Below are positions 33,912 to 43,069 of a DNA stretch of 64,000 nt, in pieces (within the stretch, counting starts at the first letter, position 1; each line of letters starts with the position of its first letter). The position numbers and the translations under genes are program-made. Source of the DNA: Actinomycetospora chiangmaiensis DSM 45062 (lineage in GTDB: Bacteria > Actinomycetota > Actinomycetes > Mycobacteriales > Pseudonocardiaceae); the NCBI RefSeq assembly GCF_000379625.1, contig NZ_KB903221.1, forward strand, positions 292 to 64,291, given 5' to 3'. Below the pieces are notes generated by a model, which saw only the letters and a program-made list of their open reading frames with translations, did no database searches and was not told the origin of the DNA.

Positions 33912-35990
33912 TCAGGCGATCGTGAGCGTCTGCAACCGGGCGTCGTCGAGACAGCTCACCCACGCCTGACGTCCGGAGATCGCCATACTCGTCGGCGACC
34001 CGCACACCGGGATCGTGGAGGTCGCCTTCCCGGTCGCGACGTCGACGGTGGTGATCGTGTTGCCGCCGTCGTCGACGGTGTAGAAGTGCCGGCCATCGGG
34101 GGCGTAGACGACATCCTGCGGCTGGTGACCGACCGGGACCGTGCCCACCACCTGGTCCGTCGTCGTGTCGATCAGCGTCACGTCGTCGCCGTCGAAGTCC
34201 ACGACGGCGAGCCGGTGCTTGTCGGGTGAGGCCGCGGCGGCGTGCGGGCTGCGGCCGACCGGGATGGTGCCCTTGGGCGTGCCGTCGAGCGCGTAGACGC
34301 TCACGAGGTTCGACTCGTGGTCGACCACCCACGCGCGTCCGTTGGCGAAGGTGACCCAGTGCGGGTTGGGCTGGGTCGCGATCCGCTGGGTCACCGTGTT
34401 CGACGCCAGGCTGATGACGTCGACCGTCGCGGTGTCGTGGCTCGGCACCCACAGCGTCTGCAGGTCCGGCGCGAGCTTCGGCGAGAACGGGCGCTTGTCG
34501 ACGGGGACCGTGGCGACCATCGCGCGGGTCGCGGTGTCGACGACGACCACGGCGTTGTCGGTGTCCTGGTCCGTGTAGCAGCTGACGAAGGCGCGCGAGC
34601 CGTCCTGGCTGAGGGTGACGAACCGGGGCGGCGAGGGCATCGGGATGGAGCCCACGACCGAGCCGGCCGTCAGGTCCATGATCGTGACTGCTCGAGGATC
34701 GCGGTTGGCGACGTAGCCGGTGTGCCCGTCGGAGGAGACCGCGACGAAGCCGGGCGTGGGTGGGGTCGGCACGGCACCGGTCACGACCGGGGCCGCCAGG
34801 CTTGCGGGGAACACCGCCGCGGGCGGCGCCGGCGCCACGGACGCGCGGGAGGCACTGGCCGGGCGGGTCGCCACGACCACCCCCACGACCACGGCGATCA
34901 CCGCCACGACGGCCGCGCCCACGAGCAGCAGGCGGCGTGGCGAGCGGGCCGGGGACGACCCGTCGTCGGGAAGGGCTTCGGGCGGCGGAGGCGGCTGCGA
35001 TGGCGGGGGCGCGGCGACGACGGTGGGAGTCCCGACGAACGGCCGGCCCGCCTCGGTCTCGGCCGTCGGGGTCCTGACGACGGCGGTGCGCTCCGGATCG
35101 GGCATGGTCGGGGGCGCCGGGGTCGGCACACCGTTGCGACGATCGGCCTTGTTCGGTGCCGCCGGGACCGCGCCGACCGCCGCGCGGGCGGCCTCCGCGA
35201 GCGCACCCGCCGTCGGGAAGCGGTCGTCGGGGTCCTTGGCCATCCCGCGGGCGATGACCGCGTCGAGCTTCGTCGGGATGGCGGGATCGGTCTCGCTCGG
35301 GACGGGCGGGTCGAGGTTCAGGTGCGCGTACATGAGCGACGGCAGGTCGGTGCCGGGGAACGGCGTGCGCGCTGTGAGGCACTGGTGGAACAAGCAGGCG
35401 AGGGAGTAGACGTCGGTGCGGCGATCGAACACGCGGGTCGAGAAGCGTTCCGGCGCCATGTAGTCCAACGTCCCGACCGTCGAGCCGGACATGGTCAGGC
35501 CCGACGCGGTGTGGCCGATGGCGTGGGCGATCCCGAAGTCGACGACGTAGACGAAGTCGCGGCCCGCCACCAGCACGTTCGTGGGCTTGATGTCGCGGTG
35601 GATGAGGCCGTCGTCGTGGGCGGCGTCGAGGGCCTCCGCGACCTGGCCGATGATGCGCACCGCCCGCTCCGGCGGCAGCGCACCCTCGTCGCGCAGCAGG
35701 TCGGCGATGGTCGCGCCGTCGTCGACGAGGCGCATGTCGATGAACAGGCGGCCGTCGATCTCACCGAAGTCGTGGATCGGGATGATGTGCGGATCGCGCA
35801 GCCGTGCCGCGACCCGGGACTCGCGACGGAAGCGGGCAAGGAACTCCTCGTTGCCGCTGAACAGTTCCGGCAGCAGCTTCAGCGCCACGACCCGGTCGCG
35901 TTCGCTGTCGAACGCCTCGTAGACGTCGCCCATACCGCCCGAGCCGATCAGACGCTCGAGCCGATACCGGCCGAATTCGGTCCCCGCCAC
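33912..35990 (-). CDS. Transmembrane Ser/Thr protein kinase with beta-propeller sensor (PknD-like)
   Basis: 692 aa from GTG 35990. Kinase domain residues 9-270: glycine loop IGSGGMGDVYEA, Lys38 (VVALKLL), catalytic HRDIKPTN (131-138), DFGIAH (151), and APE as MAPERF. A Pro-rich juxtamembrane linker leads to one span near 355-378, then an extracellular YVTN/NHL-like propeller built from repeated VxVIDTxTxxVVxTIPVG-type units (for example TLIDTTTDQVVGTVPVG). This is the architecture of PknD, where the propeller senses an external ligand. It is closely related to the kinase at 38193-39560 (PHIIPIHDFG versus PHVVPIHDFG). Confidence 0.93.
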   Translation of the reverse strand: MAGTEFGRYRLERLIGSGGMGDVYEAFDSERDRVVALKLLPELFSGNEEFLARFRRESRVAARLRDPHIIPIHDFGEIDGRLFIDMRLVDDGATIADLLRDEGALPPERAVRIIGQVAEALDAAHDDGLIHRDIKPTNVLVAGRDFVYVVDFGIAHAIGHTASGLTMSGSTVGTLDYMAPERFSTRVFDRRTDVYSLACLFHQCLTARTPFPGTDLPSLMYAHLNLDPPVPSETDPAIPTKLDAVIARGMAKDPDDRFPTAGALAEAARAAVGAVPAAPNKADRRNGVPTPAPPTMPDPERTAVVRTPTAETEAGRPFVGTPTVVAAPPPSQPPPPPEALPDDGSSPARSPRRLLLVGAAVVAVIAVVVGVVVATRPASASRASVAPAPPAAVFPASLAAPVVTGAVPTPPTPGFVAVSSDGHTGYVANRDPRAVTIMDLTAGSVVGSIPMPSPPRFVTLSQDGSRAFVSCYTDQDTDNAVVVVDTATRAMVATVPVDKRPFSPKLAPDLQTLWVPSHDTATVDVISLASNTVTQRIATQPNPHWVTFANGRAWVVDHESNLVSVYALDGTPKGTIPVGRSPHAAAASPDKHRLAVVDFDGDDVTLIDTTTDQVVGTVPVGHQPQDVVYAPDGRHFYTVDDGGNTITTVDVATGKATSTIPVCGSPTSMAISGRQAWVSCLDDARLQTLTIA

Positions 35991-36074
35991 CCCGACACCC
36001 CCGGTCCGTGTCCGGTGCGACAGCTTTCATCGGGTGGCGATCACGTGCAAGGGATCACGACGTGTTCCGCCCCG

Positions 36075-36124
36075 GCCACCCCCGAGCTCGGGGATGGGTG
36101 CAGAGCCTCGGTGTTCCTAGCGTT
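36075..36124 (+). promoter_or_regulatory. 26-bp palindromic element plus -10 box, copy 1
   Basis: Bases 36075-36100 are identical to 48950-48975. The core CCCCGAGCTCGGGG (36079-36092 region) is a perfect 14-bp palindrome flanked by CACC and GGTG. Exactly 15 bases later is CCTAGCGTT (36116-36124), again as in the other copy; TAGCGT fits the TANNNT -10 pattern. It lies between a leftward kinase gene and the rightward DUF2690 gene, so it probably controls one or both. Confidence 0.65.
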
Positions 36125-36178
36125 CCGCAGCGAACCGCACCGAATCCCAGCTGACCGCTCGGAACCCAGGAGGACGCG

Positions 36179-36832
36179 ATGCCGGCTCTGACGACCCCCA
36201 CCCCCGCCGTTCCCGCCGCGCGCCGGTCCTCGCCCGACGACCTGCGCACCGTGTCGTGGGCGCCGACGACTCCGCACGACCTGGAGGAGCCGCGCGGGGC
36301 CGGGCGACGGTGGGTCCTGTTGCTGGGCGGCGCGGTGGTCGCCGCCGCGGCCGCGGCCGGGCTGACGTTCGCGGTGCTGCACCCGGCGCCCGCGCCGCTG
36401 CCCGTCCCGGTCCCCCCGGTGCCGGCGCCGCCGATCGTCGCGGCGCACTGCAGCGGCGCGACCTGCGTGGGACTCGACCCGACCGCGCTCGGCTGCCAGG
36501 ACGACGCCCGCACCGTCGCCGGGCAGGTGATCACGGCGGTGCGGCACGGCATCGAGCTGCCGGTGGGCACGCTCGAGGTGCGGGCCTCGCCCTCCTGCGG
36601 CGCGGCCTGGGCCCGCTACGCGGTCGACACGACCGCGCCGGTGGACGGCGTTGCGATCGAGAGCCGCGACGGCCGGCGGCAGGCCAGCCCGGTCGACCCG
36701 GTGGCCGGACACCCTCGGCTCGGCTACGGCACGACGCCGATGCTCGACGCCTCCGCCGTCCGCGCGGTGGCGGTTCCACGGCCCGGCGCCGACCTCGCGA
36801 GCGTCGCGACGGGGTGGACGTCCGGCTCCTGA
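36179..36832 (+). CDS. DUF2690-domain membrane-anchored protein
   Basis: 217 aa from ATG 36179 with AGGAGG upstream. A cytoplasmic N-terminus of ~44 residues, one span (about 45-67), a Pro-rich linker, then a DUF2690 domain: CVGLDPTALGCQDDARTV and GTLEVRASPSCGAAWARY, with the family's conserved cysteines and GxDP/AAWAR patterns. DUF2690 proteins are secreted or kinase-attached domains in actinobacteria with no known function. It may be a sensor partner or target of the neighbouring kinases. It is followed by the TAGGCCG repeat region. Confidence 0.82.
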   Translation: MPALTTPTPAVPAARRSSPDDLRTVSWAPTTPHDLEEPRGAGRRWVLLLGGAVVAAAAAAGLTFAVLHPAPAPLPVPVPPVPAPPIVAAHCSGATCVGLDPTALGCQDDARTVAGQVITAVRHGIELPVGTLEVRASPSCGAAWARYAVDTTAPVDGVAIESRDGRRQASPVDPVAGHPRLGYGTTPMLDASAVRAVAVPRPGADLASVATGWTSGS

Positions 36833-36859
36833 TCGTCCACCCAGGTAAGCGGAAGGCAA

Positions 36860-36910
36860 CGTTACGTAGTCACGGTCGGCGATAGGCCGCCGTGATCATG
36901 CCGTAGGCCG
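36860..36910 (+). promoter_or_regulatory. CGTTACG / TAGGCCG repeat element, copy 1
   Basis: CGTTACG (36860-36866), then 16 bases, then TAGGCCGCCG (36883-36892), and a further GTAGGCCG at 36903-36910. The same CGTTACG-N16-TAGGCCGCCG arrangement occurs at 49026-49058. CGGCGATAGGCCG (36877-36889) is identical to 49085-49097. It lies upstream of the CHAP-domain gene and is probably a regulator-binding array. Confidence 0.5.
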
Positions 36911-37099
36911 GGTAGGACGGGCTCTGGAGCCCATAAGCCGTTTCCTCGCCGTGACCTTCCACGGATCGATATCACTCCCCGTGTTCGTTCGGTGATCGTC
37001 GTCGGGGTGGCGACGCCGCGCGACCCGCTCTGGTTCGGGGGGAACCGGGGTCTCCGTCCGGAGCACCCACGCCCCTCCCCTGATGAGAGGCACCACCAC

Positions 37100-38026
37100 G
37101 TGGCCACTGGCCGACACCGTCTCCGACTGACCCCACGCCAGCGCATCGGCGCGATCGTCGCCGCGCTCGCGCTGCTCGTCGGGATCCCCACCACCATCGC
37201 GTTCACGAGCAGCGGTGACGCCCTCGCGGCCGGCCCGTCCTACGGCGCCAAGGGAGTGACGACCGTCTGCTCCCGGTCCGATTACTCCTGCACCTCCGGC
37301 GGCTACACCGGTAGCGAGCCGTGGGGCTACTACACCCGGTACGGCTCGCGCGACGCGGCCGGACGACTCCACAACTGCACGACCTATGTGGCGTTCCGGC
37401 TCGCGCGCAACGGCGTCCCGAAGCCCAGCTGGTACGACAACGCCTCGGGGTGGGCCACGAAGGCCCGCAACGCCAGGATCCCGGTCGACGGGACGCCCAC
37501 GGTCGGCTCGATCGCGCAGTGGAGTGGCGGCGCAGGCCACGTCGCCTACGTCGAGGCGGTTCGAGGCAACACGATCGAGCTCACCGACGACATGTACGGC
37601 GTCAACAAGGCCAACCGCTGGGTCATCGCCGCCGGCTCGCCGGCCTGGCCCAATGCCTTCATCCACTTCACCGGCTCCGGAGGCACGACCCCGACCCCGA
37701 CTCCCACGCCCGTCGGGAACCAGCCGGTCTACTCCGTCATGAACACCTCGGAGACCCCGCCCGACGGCGTCTGGTTCCGGGACAACCCGAACGTCTCCGG
37801 CCCGCGGCTTAACGGCTACGGCGTCTACAACGGTGACCGCGTCCAGCTCCGCTGCTACGGGTGGGGCGAGTCGATCGGCCGCTACAACGACCGGCTCTGG
37901 TACTACAGCACCAACCTGACCAGGCCGAACGCGCCGGGCCGGGGGAACACGGGCTGGCTCAACGCCCACTACGTGAACGACGGCCAGAACGCCAACGTCG
38001 TCGTGCCAGGCGTCCGTCCCTGCTGA
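37100..38026 (+). CDS. Secreted CHAP-domain amidase/endopeptidase with SH3-like C-terminus
   Basis: 308 aa from GTG 37100 (GAGAGG eight bases upstream). A basic start and hydrophobic segment (about 15-35) form a signal peptide ending near GDALAAGP. The CHAP domain has catalytic Cys in RLHNCTTYVAF and His in GGAGHVAYVEAV, with PTVGSIAQW between them. After a TPTPTPTP linker, a C-terminal SH3-like domain (VWFRDNPNVSG to WLNAHYVNDG) may bind the cell wall. CHAP enzymes cut peptidoglycan cross-links or stem amides. The gene ends at a very strong hairpin (38035-38074). Confidence 0.9.
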   Translation: MATGRHRLRLTPRQRIGAIVAALALLVGIPTTIAFTSSGDALAAGPSYGAKGVTTVCSRSDYSCTSGGYTGSEPWGYYTRYGSRDAAGRLHNCTTYVAFRLARNGVPKPSWYDNASGWATKARNARIPVDGTPTVGSIAQWSGGAGHVAYVEAVRGNTIELTDDMYGVNKANRWVIAAGSPAWPNAFIHFTGSGGTTPTPTPTPVGNQPVYSVMNTSETPPDGVWFRDNPNVSGPRLNGYGVYNGDRVQLRCYGWGESIGRYNDRLWYYSTNLTRPNAPGRGNTGWLNAHYVNDGQNANVVVPGVRPC

Positions 38027-38034
38027 TCGCCACC

Positions 38035-38074
38035 GCGAACCGCCGTCGGGAACACCTTCCCGACGGCGGTTCGC
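38035..38074 (+). terminator. Very strong intrinsic-type hairpin
   Basis: Perfect 18-bp arms at 38035-38052 and 38057-38074 with a CACC loop, nine bases after the CHAP gene's TGA. No poly-T follows, which is common in high-GC actinobacteria. Confidence 0.85.
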
Positions 38075-38192
38075 GCCGTAACGGCCCGGTCGGGGACCGC
38101 GATCGAAGGCAGGACCGCGCCGGGCGGTCGGCCGACGATCGGGGGCGTGATGGTGGACCGGGCAGGAGCGACGTCGACGGCTCGCTGGCCGC

Positions 38193-39560
38193 GTGTCTGA
38201 GCCCGCGGACCCAGGGATGTTCGGCCCGTACCGGGTCGGACCGCGACTGGGACGCGGCGGGATGGGCGAGGTCCACGAGGCCTTCGACACCGTCCGCGAA
38301 CGCACCGTGGCCCTCAAACGGCTCCTCGCCGGCGACCAGGACGACCCCGACGTCCGCGAACGATTCCGTCGCGAGTCCCGCATCGCCGCGCGCCTCGACT
38401 CGCCGCACGTGGTGCCGATCCACGACTTCGGCGTCATCGACGGGCAGATGTTCATCGACATGCGCCTCGTGCGCGGTCAGGACCTCGGCGCGCTCGTGAA
38501 GGCCGAAGGACGGCTGCCCGCCGAACGCGCGGTCGCGATCGTCGAGGGCGTGGCCGACGCGCTCGACTCCGCCCACGTCGCCGGCCTCGTCCACCGCGAC
38601 GTCAAGCCGTCGAACGTCCTGCTCACGGCGCGCGACTTCGTCTATCTCGCCGACTTCGGCATCGTCCACGTGCGGGCCGCGGCCACCTCCCCGCGTCTCA
38701 CGGCCACGGGCTCATCGCTCGGCACGCCGTCGTACATGGCGCCCGAGCAGCTCCGCGCCGAACCGTTCGACCAACGCCTCGACGTCTACGCCCTCGGCTG
38801 CGTCCTGTTCGAGGCGCTGGTCGGGCGTCCGCCCTTCGTCGGCGAGCGGACCGCCGTCATGCTGAGCCACCTCAACGACCCCCCGCCCCGCCCGTCGACC
38901 CTCGTGCCGTCGGTCCCCGGCGAACTCGACGACGTCGTCCTCCGGGCTCTCGCCAAGCTTCCCGACGACAGGTTCGGCTCGGCCGGGGAGCTCGCTGCGG
39001 CGGCTCGGGCCGTGGTGGACCGGATCGGGTCGGTGACCGAGGCCCGGACGTACGAGGCGGTGCCGGAACGTCCCGCAGGGACCCCGCCGCTGCGGGTCAG
39101 TGGCCCGTTACTGACACCCGACGTGCGGCGGGCGCCACTCACGCCGCCGCGCCGGCCTCTCGTCGTCGCCCCGCCGGTCGGCCACGGTCCGATGCCGGCA
39201 CCGCCGCCGCGGGTGGCCCCTCCTGCCCGTCCTCGATCGGACTCGCTCCCGGAGACGACGGGGAAGCGGAAGGTCTGGGCGATCGGGGCGGTGCTCGCGG
39301 CGCTCGTGCTGATCGCCGGCGGCGCCCTCTGGTACTTCGTGCTGCGGACCCCCCACGTCTCGGCGGAGGCCGTCGCGGGCCAGATCGTGCAGCAGTCGGG
39401 ACTCGCGCCGGGCCAGGTGAGGTGCCCGGACTCGCTGCCCGCGACGGTCGGTGCCTCGGTGGTCTGCACCGCGACGGGCAGCGGCGGCACGCAGTCACTG
39501 CGCGCGACGGTCACGTCCGTTACCGGCGATCAGGTCCGATTCGACATCGTCGCGCAGTAA
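38193..39560 (+). CDS. Transmembrane Ser/Thr protein kinase with DUF4333 sensor
   Basis: 455 aa from GTG 38193. Kinase domain: GRGGMGEVHEA, Lys42 (TVALKRL), HRDVKPSN (134-141), DFGIVH (154), and MAPEQL. A Pro-rich linker and one span (about 352-373) precede an extracellular ~75-residue DUF4333 domain with VRCPDSLPATVGASVVCTAT, whose two Cys probably form a disulfide. DUF4333 occurs in mycobacterial lipoproteins and kinase ectodomains and is of unknown ligand. The catalytic set is complete. It leads an apparent run with the SH3-like and FHA-ABC genes. Confidence 0.92.
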   Translation: MSEPADPGMFGPYRVGPRLGRGGMGEVHEAFDTVRERTVALKRLLAGDQDDPDVRERFRRESRIAARLDSPHVVPIHDFGVIDGQMFIDMRLVRGQDLGALVKAEGRLPAERAVAIVEGVADALDSAHVAGLVHRDVKPSNVLLTARDFVYLADFGIVHVRAAATSPRLTATGSSLGTPSYMAPEQLRAEPFDQRLDVYALGCVLFEALVGRPPFVGERTAVMLSHLNDPPPRPSTLVPSVPGELDDVVLRALAKLPDDRFGSAGELAAAARAVVDRIGSVTEARTYEAVPERPAGTPPLRVSGPLLTPDVRRAPLTPPRRPLVVAPPVGHGPMPAPPPRVAPPARPRSDSLPETTGKRKVWAIGAVLAALVLIAGGALWYFVLRTPHVSAEAVAGQIVQQSGLAPGQVRCPDSLPATVGASVVCTATGSGGTQSLRATVTSVTGDQVRFDIVAQ

Positions 39561-39646
39561 TAGCGCCTCAAGGTGTGTAACTCGAACAGATGACGTAGCG
39601 ATGTGCGCTCCGTGACCCATCACGCAGGGTGCACACAGGGGGATCG

Positions 39647-40642
39647 ATGACGCTCGCGAAGGACGGCCCGCAGACCGGCGGTCAGTTCGTCGGCCGAGGC
39701 ACGCCGCAGTCCGGCATCCCGACGCAGGGCGCGTCCAGTTGGTCCGGCCCGCCGGGATCCCGCCCGAGCGGCCCATTCCCGATGCCGCCGCTGCCGAGGC
39801 CGCCTGGCCCGCCCAGTGGACCGATCGCGCCGGACGCGCAGACCTCGCTGGTCGACCGGCCGACGGCCCCGCCGAAGGGCCCGCGTCTCGGCACGCGCTC
39901 GTCGCTGCGGTGGGCCCTCGTCGGCGTGCTCGCAGCACTCCAGGTGTTCGTGCTCTTCAGCGCGGTGATGTGGTGGGTCGGCGGTGCCGCCGGAACCAAC
40001 GCGGTCGCCTCCATGACGCCCATGAGCTGGACCGGTGTCGTGTACGACGTGGGTAACGCGGGCGTCAACCTGCGCGCGGACAGCAAGGTCGACCCGGCGA
40101 ACTCCCGGGACACCGCCATGCGCGGTTCCCGTCTGGCGCTGTCGTGCGGCCAGACCGGCGATGTCGTCCACAAGGGCGACGTCTCCACCGCGACCTGGTT
40201 GAAGACCACGGACGGCCTCTTCGTCTCGATGCTCTACGTGCACGTCCCCGACCGACAGTCGATCCCGAGCTGCGACGGGTCGAAGGTCGACGGACCGCTC
40301 CTCGCCCTCGCGGACCCCGCGAACCCGCAGCTCCCGCCGCCTCCAGGAACGCAGATCGGCTCCGCTGGCGGCTCGGCCTCTCGTGGGGCGGCAACCCCGG
40401 CAGGCGGCGCCGTCGTCGCAGCTCCGGGTGCCATCGCCCCGGCGGTTGTTCCTCCCACCGCGAACGGCACGAAGACGACCGCCCCTCAATTGTCCGGTCA
40501 GGCGACTGCTGCGGCTCCGACCGGCGTCGTCGGTGAGGGGTCGGGTCCCAGCCACGACGACCACGAAGTGGTCCGGGATTCCCACAACGCGCAGGACGAC
40601 CACTCCATCACCACGAACCCCGACACCACGCCCGTCGGATAG
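39647..40642 (+). CDS. Pro-rich single-span protein with SH3-like extracellular domain
   Basis: 331 aa from ATG 39647, preceded by AGGGGG. The first ~90 residues are Pro/Gly-rich and intracellular, a likely kinase-target or FHA-binding region rich in Thr/Ser. One span (about 93-115) is followed by an SH3b-like module (VYDVGNAGVNLRADSKVDPA to TWLKTTDGLFVSMLYV) and a long Ala/Pro/His-rich tail. It sits between the DUF4333 kinase and the FHA-ABC exporter, and may link kinase output to the exporter. That link is inference. Confidence 0.7.
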   Translation: MTLAKDGPQTGGQFVGRGTPQSGIPTQGASSWSGPPGSRPSGPFPMPPLPRPPGPPSGPIAPDAQTSLVDRPTAPPKGPRLGTRSSLRWALVGVLAALQVFVLFSAVMWWVGGAAGTNAVASMTPMSWTGVVYDVGNAGVNLRADSKVDPANSRDTAMRGSRLALSCGQTGDVVHKGDVSTATWLKTTDGLFVSMLYVHVPDRQSIPSCDGSKVDGPLLALADPANPQLPPPPGTQIGSAGGSASRGAATPAGGAVVAAPGAIAPAVVPPTANGTKTTAPQLSGQATAAAPTGVVGEGSGPSHDDHEVVRDSHNAQDDHSITTNPDTTPVG

Positions 40643-40696
40643 AAGAGCACTGTGCCGCATCCGAGTCGTCCCGACTCGGATGCCCAGGGGGACTTC

Positions 40697-43069
40697 ATGA
40701 CTCAGCTCGACGACGCCGGACCCACCACGACCGTGCTCGAGATCCGCGCCGCGGGGCACCAGCGGATCGTCCGGCCGGGCGCCGAGTTCGTCATCGGCCG
40801 CGACGAGACCTGCGACCTGCAGGTCCTCGGCCCGCAGGTCTCCCGCCGCCACCTCGTCGTCCGGCCCGCGGGCACCACCTGGGAGGTCACCGACGTCAGC
40901 CGCAACGGCTCGTTCGTCGGCGGACGCCCGCTGGGTCGCCAGACCCTGCACTCCCCCACCGCCGTGCACCTCGGCAGCGAGTCCGACGCCCCGCTCGTCG
41001 AGTTCCTCGTCCGGCCGCGCCCCGCGGCCCGACCGACGCCACCCGTCGTCGGGAACGTGTCGATGGCGGCGCAGCGCTCGGGCAAGCAGGGGAAGTTCTC
41101 CGCGGTCCACGACCTCCGGACCACCCCGCACCGGCTGCGGATCGGGCGCGACGAGCGCAACGACGTCGTCATCGCCGACCTGCTCGCGAGCCGGAACCAC
41201 GCGGAGCTGCAGCGGCACGGCGACCAGTGGGTGCTCGTCGACCTCGGCAGCGCGAACGGCACGTTCGTCAACGGGCAGCGCATCCGGCAGCCGCAGCGGA
41301 TCGGGCCGGCCGACGTCGTCGGAATCGGGCACGCCCTGCTGCACCTCGAGGGCGACCGGCTGGTCGAGCGGGTCGACGCCGGCGAGATCGGGTTCCGGGC
41401 CGAGGGCATCGTCGTGCGGACGGCGAAGGGCAAGCAGCTCCTGGACGACGTCGGGTTCGCGCTGGAGTCGAAGAGCCTGCTCGCCGTCGTCGGGCCCAGC
41501 GGCGCGGGCAAGTCGACGCTGCTGAAGGCGCTCACGGGGTTCCGGCCCGCCGACGAGGGGCGGGTCGAGTACGCGGGCCGCGACCTGTACGCCGAGTACG
41601 ACGAGCTGCGCGCCCGCATCGGGCTCGTCCCGCAGGACGACATCCTGCACCCGCAGCTGACGGTGCGCCGCGCACTGCGCTACGCCGCCGAGCTGCGTTT
41701 CCCCGACGACGTCGGCCCCGTGGAGCGCGCCGCGCGCATCGACGAGGTGATCGCCGAGCTCGGGCTCTCCGGGCAGGCCGACCAGCCGATCCACACGCTG
41801 TCCGGCGGCCAGCGCAAGCGCACCTCGGTCGCGCTCGAGCTGCTCACCCGCCCCTCACTGTTGTTCCTCGACGAGCCGACGTCCGGTCTCGACCCCGGCC
41901 TCGACAAGTCGGTGATGCGCACCCTGCGCGGGCTCGCCGACGACGGACGCACGGTCGTCGTGGTCACCCACAGCGTCGCCAACCTCGACCTCTGCGACCG
42001 ACTCCTCCTGCTCGCGCCCGGCGGCCAGGTCGCGTACTTCGGGCCGCCCGACGAGGCCCTCGCCTACTTCGGTCGGACCGACTTCGCCGACGTGTTCCTC
42101 CTGCTCCAGGAGCGCGACGACTGGGGCGAGCGGTTCCGCCGTTCGCCTGCGTACTCCCGCTACGTCGGACGCGCCGACGAGGTCCCCGGGAAGACCGTGC
42201 ACCTCGGCTCCACGGTCGGCGCGGCCGCCGCCCGCCAGCAGTCGGTGTGGCGCCAGCTCTCGGTGCTCGGACGGCGTTACCTGGCCGTCATCGCCGCCGA
42301 CCGGCAGTACCTGATCTTCATGGCCGCGCTGCCGCTCGTGCTGAGCCTGCTCGCCCACGCCCTGCCCGGGGACGCCGGGCTGTCGATCGTCGAGCAGCAG
42401 CACGGCGCCGCGGGCGCCCCGAACAGCCTGTGGCTGGTGCTGGTGGTCGGGGCCGCGCTGATGGGATCGGCCGCATCCATCCGCGAGCTCGTGAAGGAAC
42501 GCGAGATCTATCGTCGGGAACGAGCCATCGGGCTCTCCCGCGGCGCGTACCTGGCGTCGAAGCTCGTCATCCTGGGCGTGATCGTCGGGTTGCAGGCGGT
42601 CGTGCTGGGCGTCTTGGGCACGATCGGTCGGCCGCCGCCGGACGCCGCCGTGCTGCTCGGGTCACCCGTCGTCGAGATCGTCGTGGCCCTCGTCGTGCTC
42701 ACCCTCGCGAGCATGGCCGTCGGGCTCGCCGTCTCGGCCCTCATCGACAACGCCGACCGCGGGATGCCCCTGCTGGTCCTGCTCGCGATGCTGCAGTTCA
42801 TCCTCTCCAGCGCCCTGCTGCAGATCGGCGGGCGCCCCGGGCTGGGCCAGCTCGCGTGGCTCGTGCCCGCCCGCTGGGGCTTCGCCGCCGGCGCAGCGAC
42901 GATCGGCCTGCCGACCGGGTCGCACACCTTCTATCCGGCGCCGGACCATCTCTGGGACCACGCCGCCGGCGCCTGGCTCGGCGACCTCGCCGCGCTCGGC
43001 GTCGTGACCGCCCTGTACGTGGCCGCCACCTGGTGGCTGCTGCGCCGCCTCGACCCGCAGCGCCGATGA
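40697..43069 (+). CDS. FHA-FHA-ABC exporter fusion (Rv1747-like)
   Basis: 790 aa from ATG 40697 with AGGGGG before it. FHA1 about 25-95 (FVIGRDETCDLQV, QVSRRHLVV, VSRNGSFVGGRPL). FHA2 about 140-210 (LRIGRDERNDVVI, ASRNHAEL, GSANGTFVNGQRI). ABC domain: Walker A GPSGAGKST (266-273), signature LSGGQRKRTS (about 368), Walker B LLFLDEPTSGLD. Then six spans of the ABC2/ABCG type. In mycobacteria Rv1747 is phosphorylated by PknF and binds phosphothreonines through its FHA domains; three kinases encoded nearby make similar control likely. Substrate may be a cell-wall glycolipid. Confidence 0.94.
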   Translation: MTQLDDAGPTTTVLEIRAAGHQRIVRPGAEFVIGRDETCDLQVLGPQVSRRHLVVRPAGTTWEVTDVSRNGSFVGGRPLGRQTLHSPTAVHLGSESDAPLVEFLVRPRPAARPTPPVVGNVSMAAQRSGKQGKFSAVHDLRTTPHRLRIGRDERNDVVIADLLASRNHAELQRHGDQWVLVDLGSANGTFVNGQRIRQPQRIGPADVVGIGHALLHLEGDRLVERVDAGEIGFRAEGIVVRTAKGKQLLDDVGFALESKSLLAVVGPSGAGKSTLLKALTGFRPADEGRVEYAGRDLYAEYDELRARIGLVPQDDILHPQLTVRRALRYAAELRFPDDVGPVERAARIDEVIAELGLSGQADQPIHTLSGGQRKRTSVALELLTRPSLLFLDEPTSGLDPGLDKSVMRTLRGLADDGRTVVVVTHSVANLDLCDRLLLLAPGGQVAYFGPPDEALAYFGRTDFADVFLLLQERDDWGERFRRSPAYSRYVGRADEVPGKTVHLGSTVGAAAARQQSVWRQLSVLGRRYLAVIAADRQYLIFMAALPLVLSLLAHALPGDAGLSIVEQQHGAAGAPNSLWLVLVVGAALMGSAASIRELVKEREIYRRERAIGLSRGAYLASKLVILGVIVGLQAVVLGVLGTIGRPPPDAAVLLGSPVVEIVVALVVLTLASMAVGLAVSALIDNADRGMPLLVLLAMLQFILSSALLQIGGRPGLGQLAWLVPARWGFAAGAATIGLPTGSHTFYPAPDHLWDHAAGAWLGDLAALGVVTALYVAATWWLLRRLDPQRR

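Noticed and set aside
39561-39646. Promoter-like TAGCGATG in the gap before the SH3-like gene
   Set aside because: No suitable -35 partner or conserved element is present; the box alone is too weak to list.
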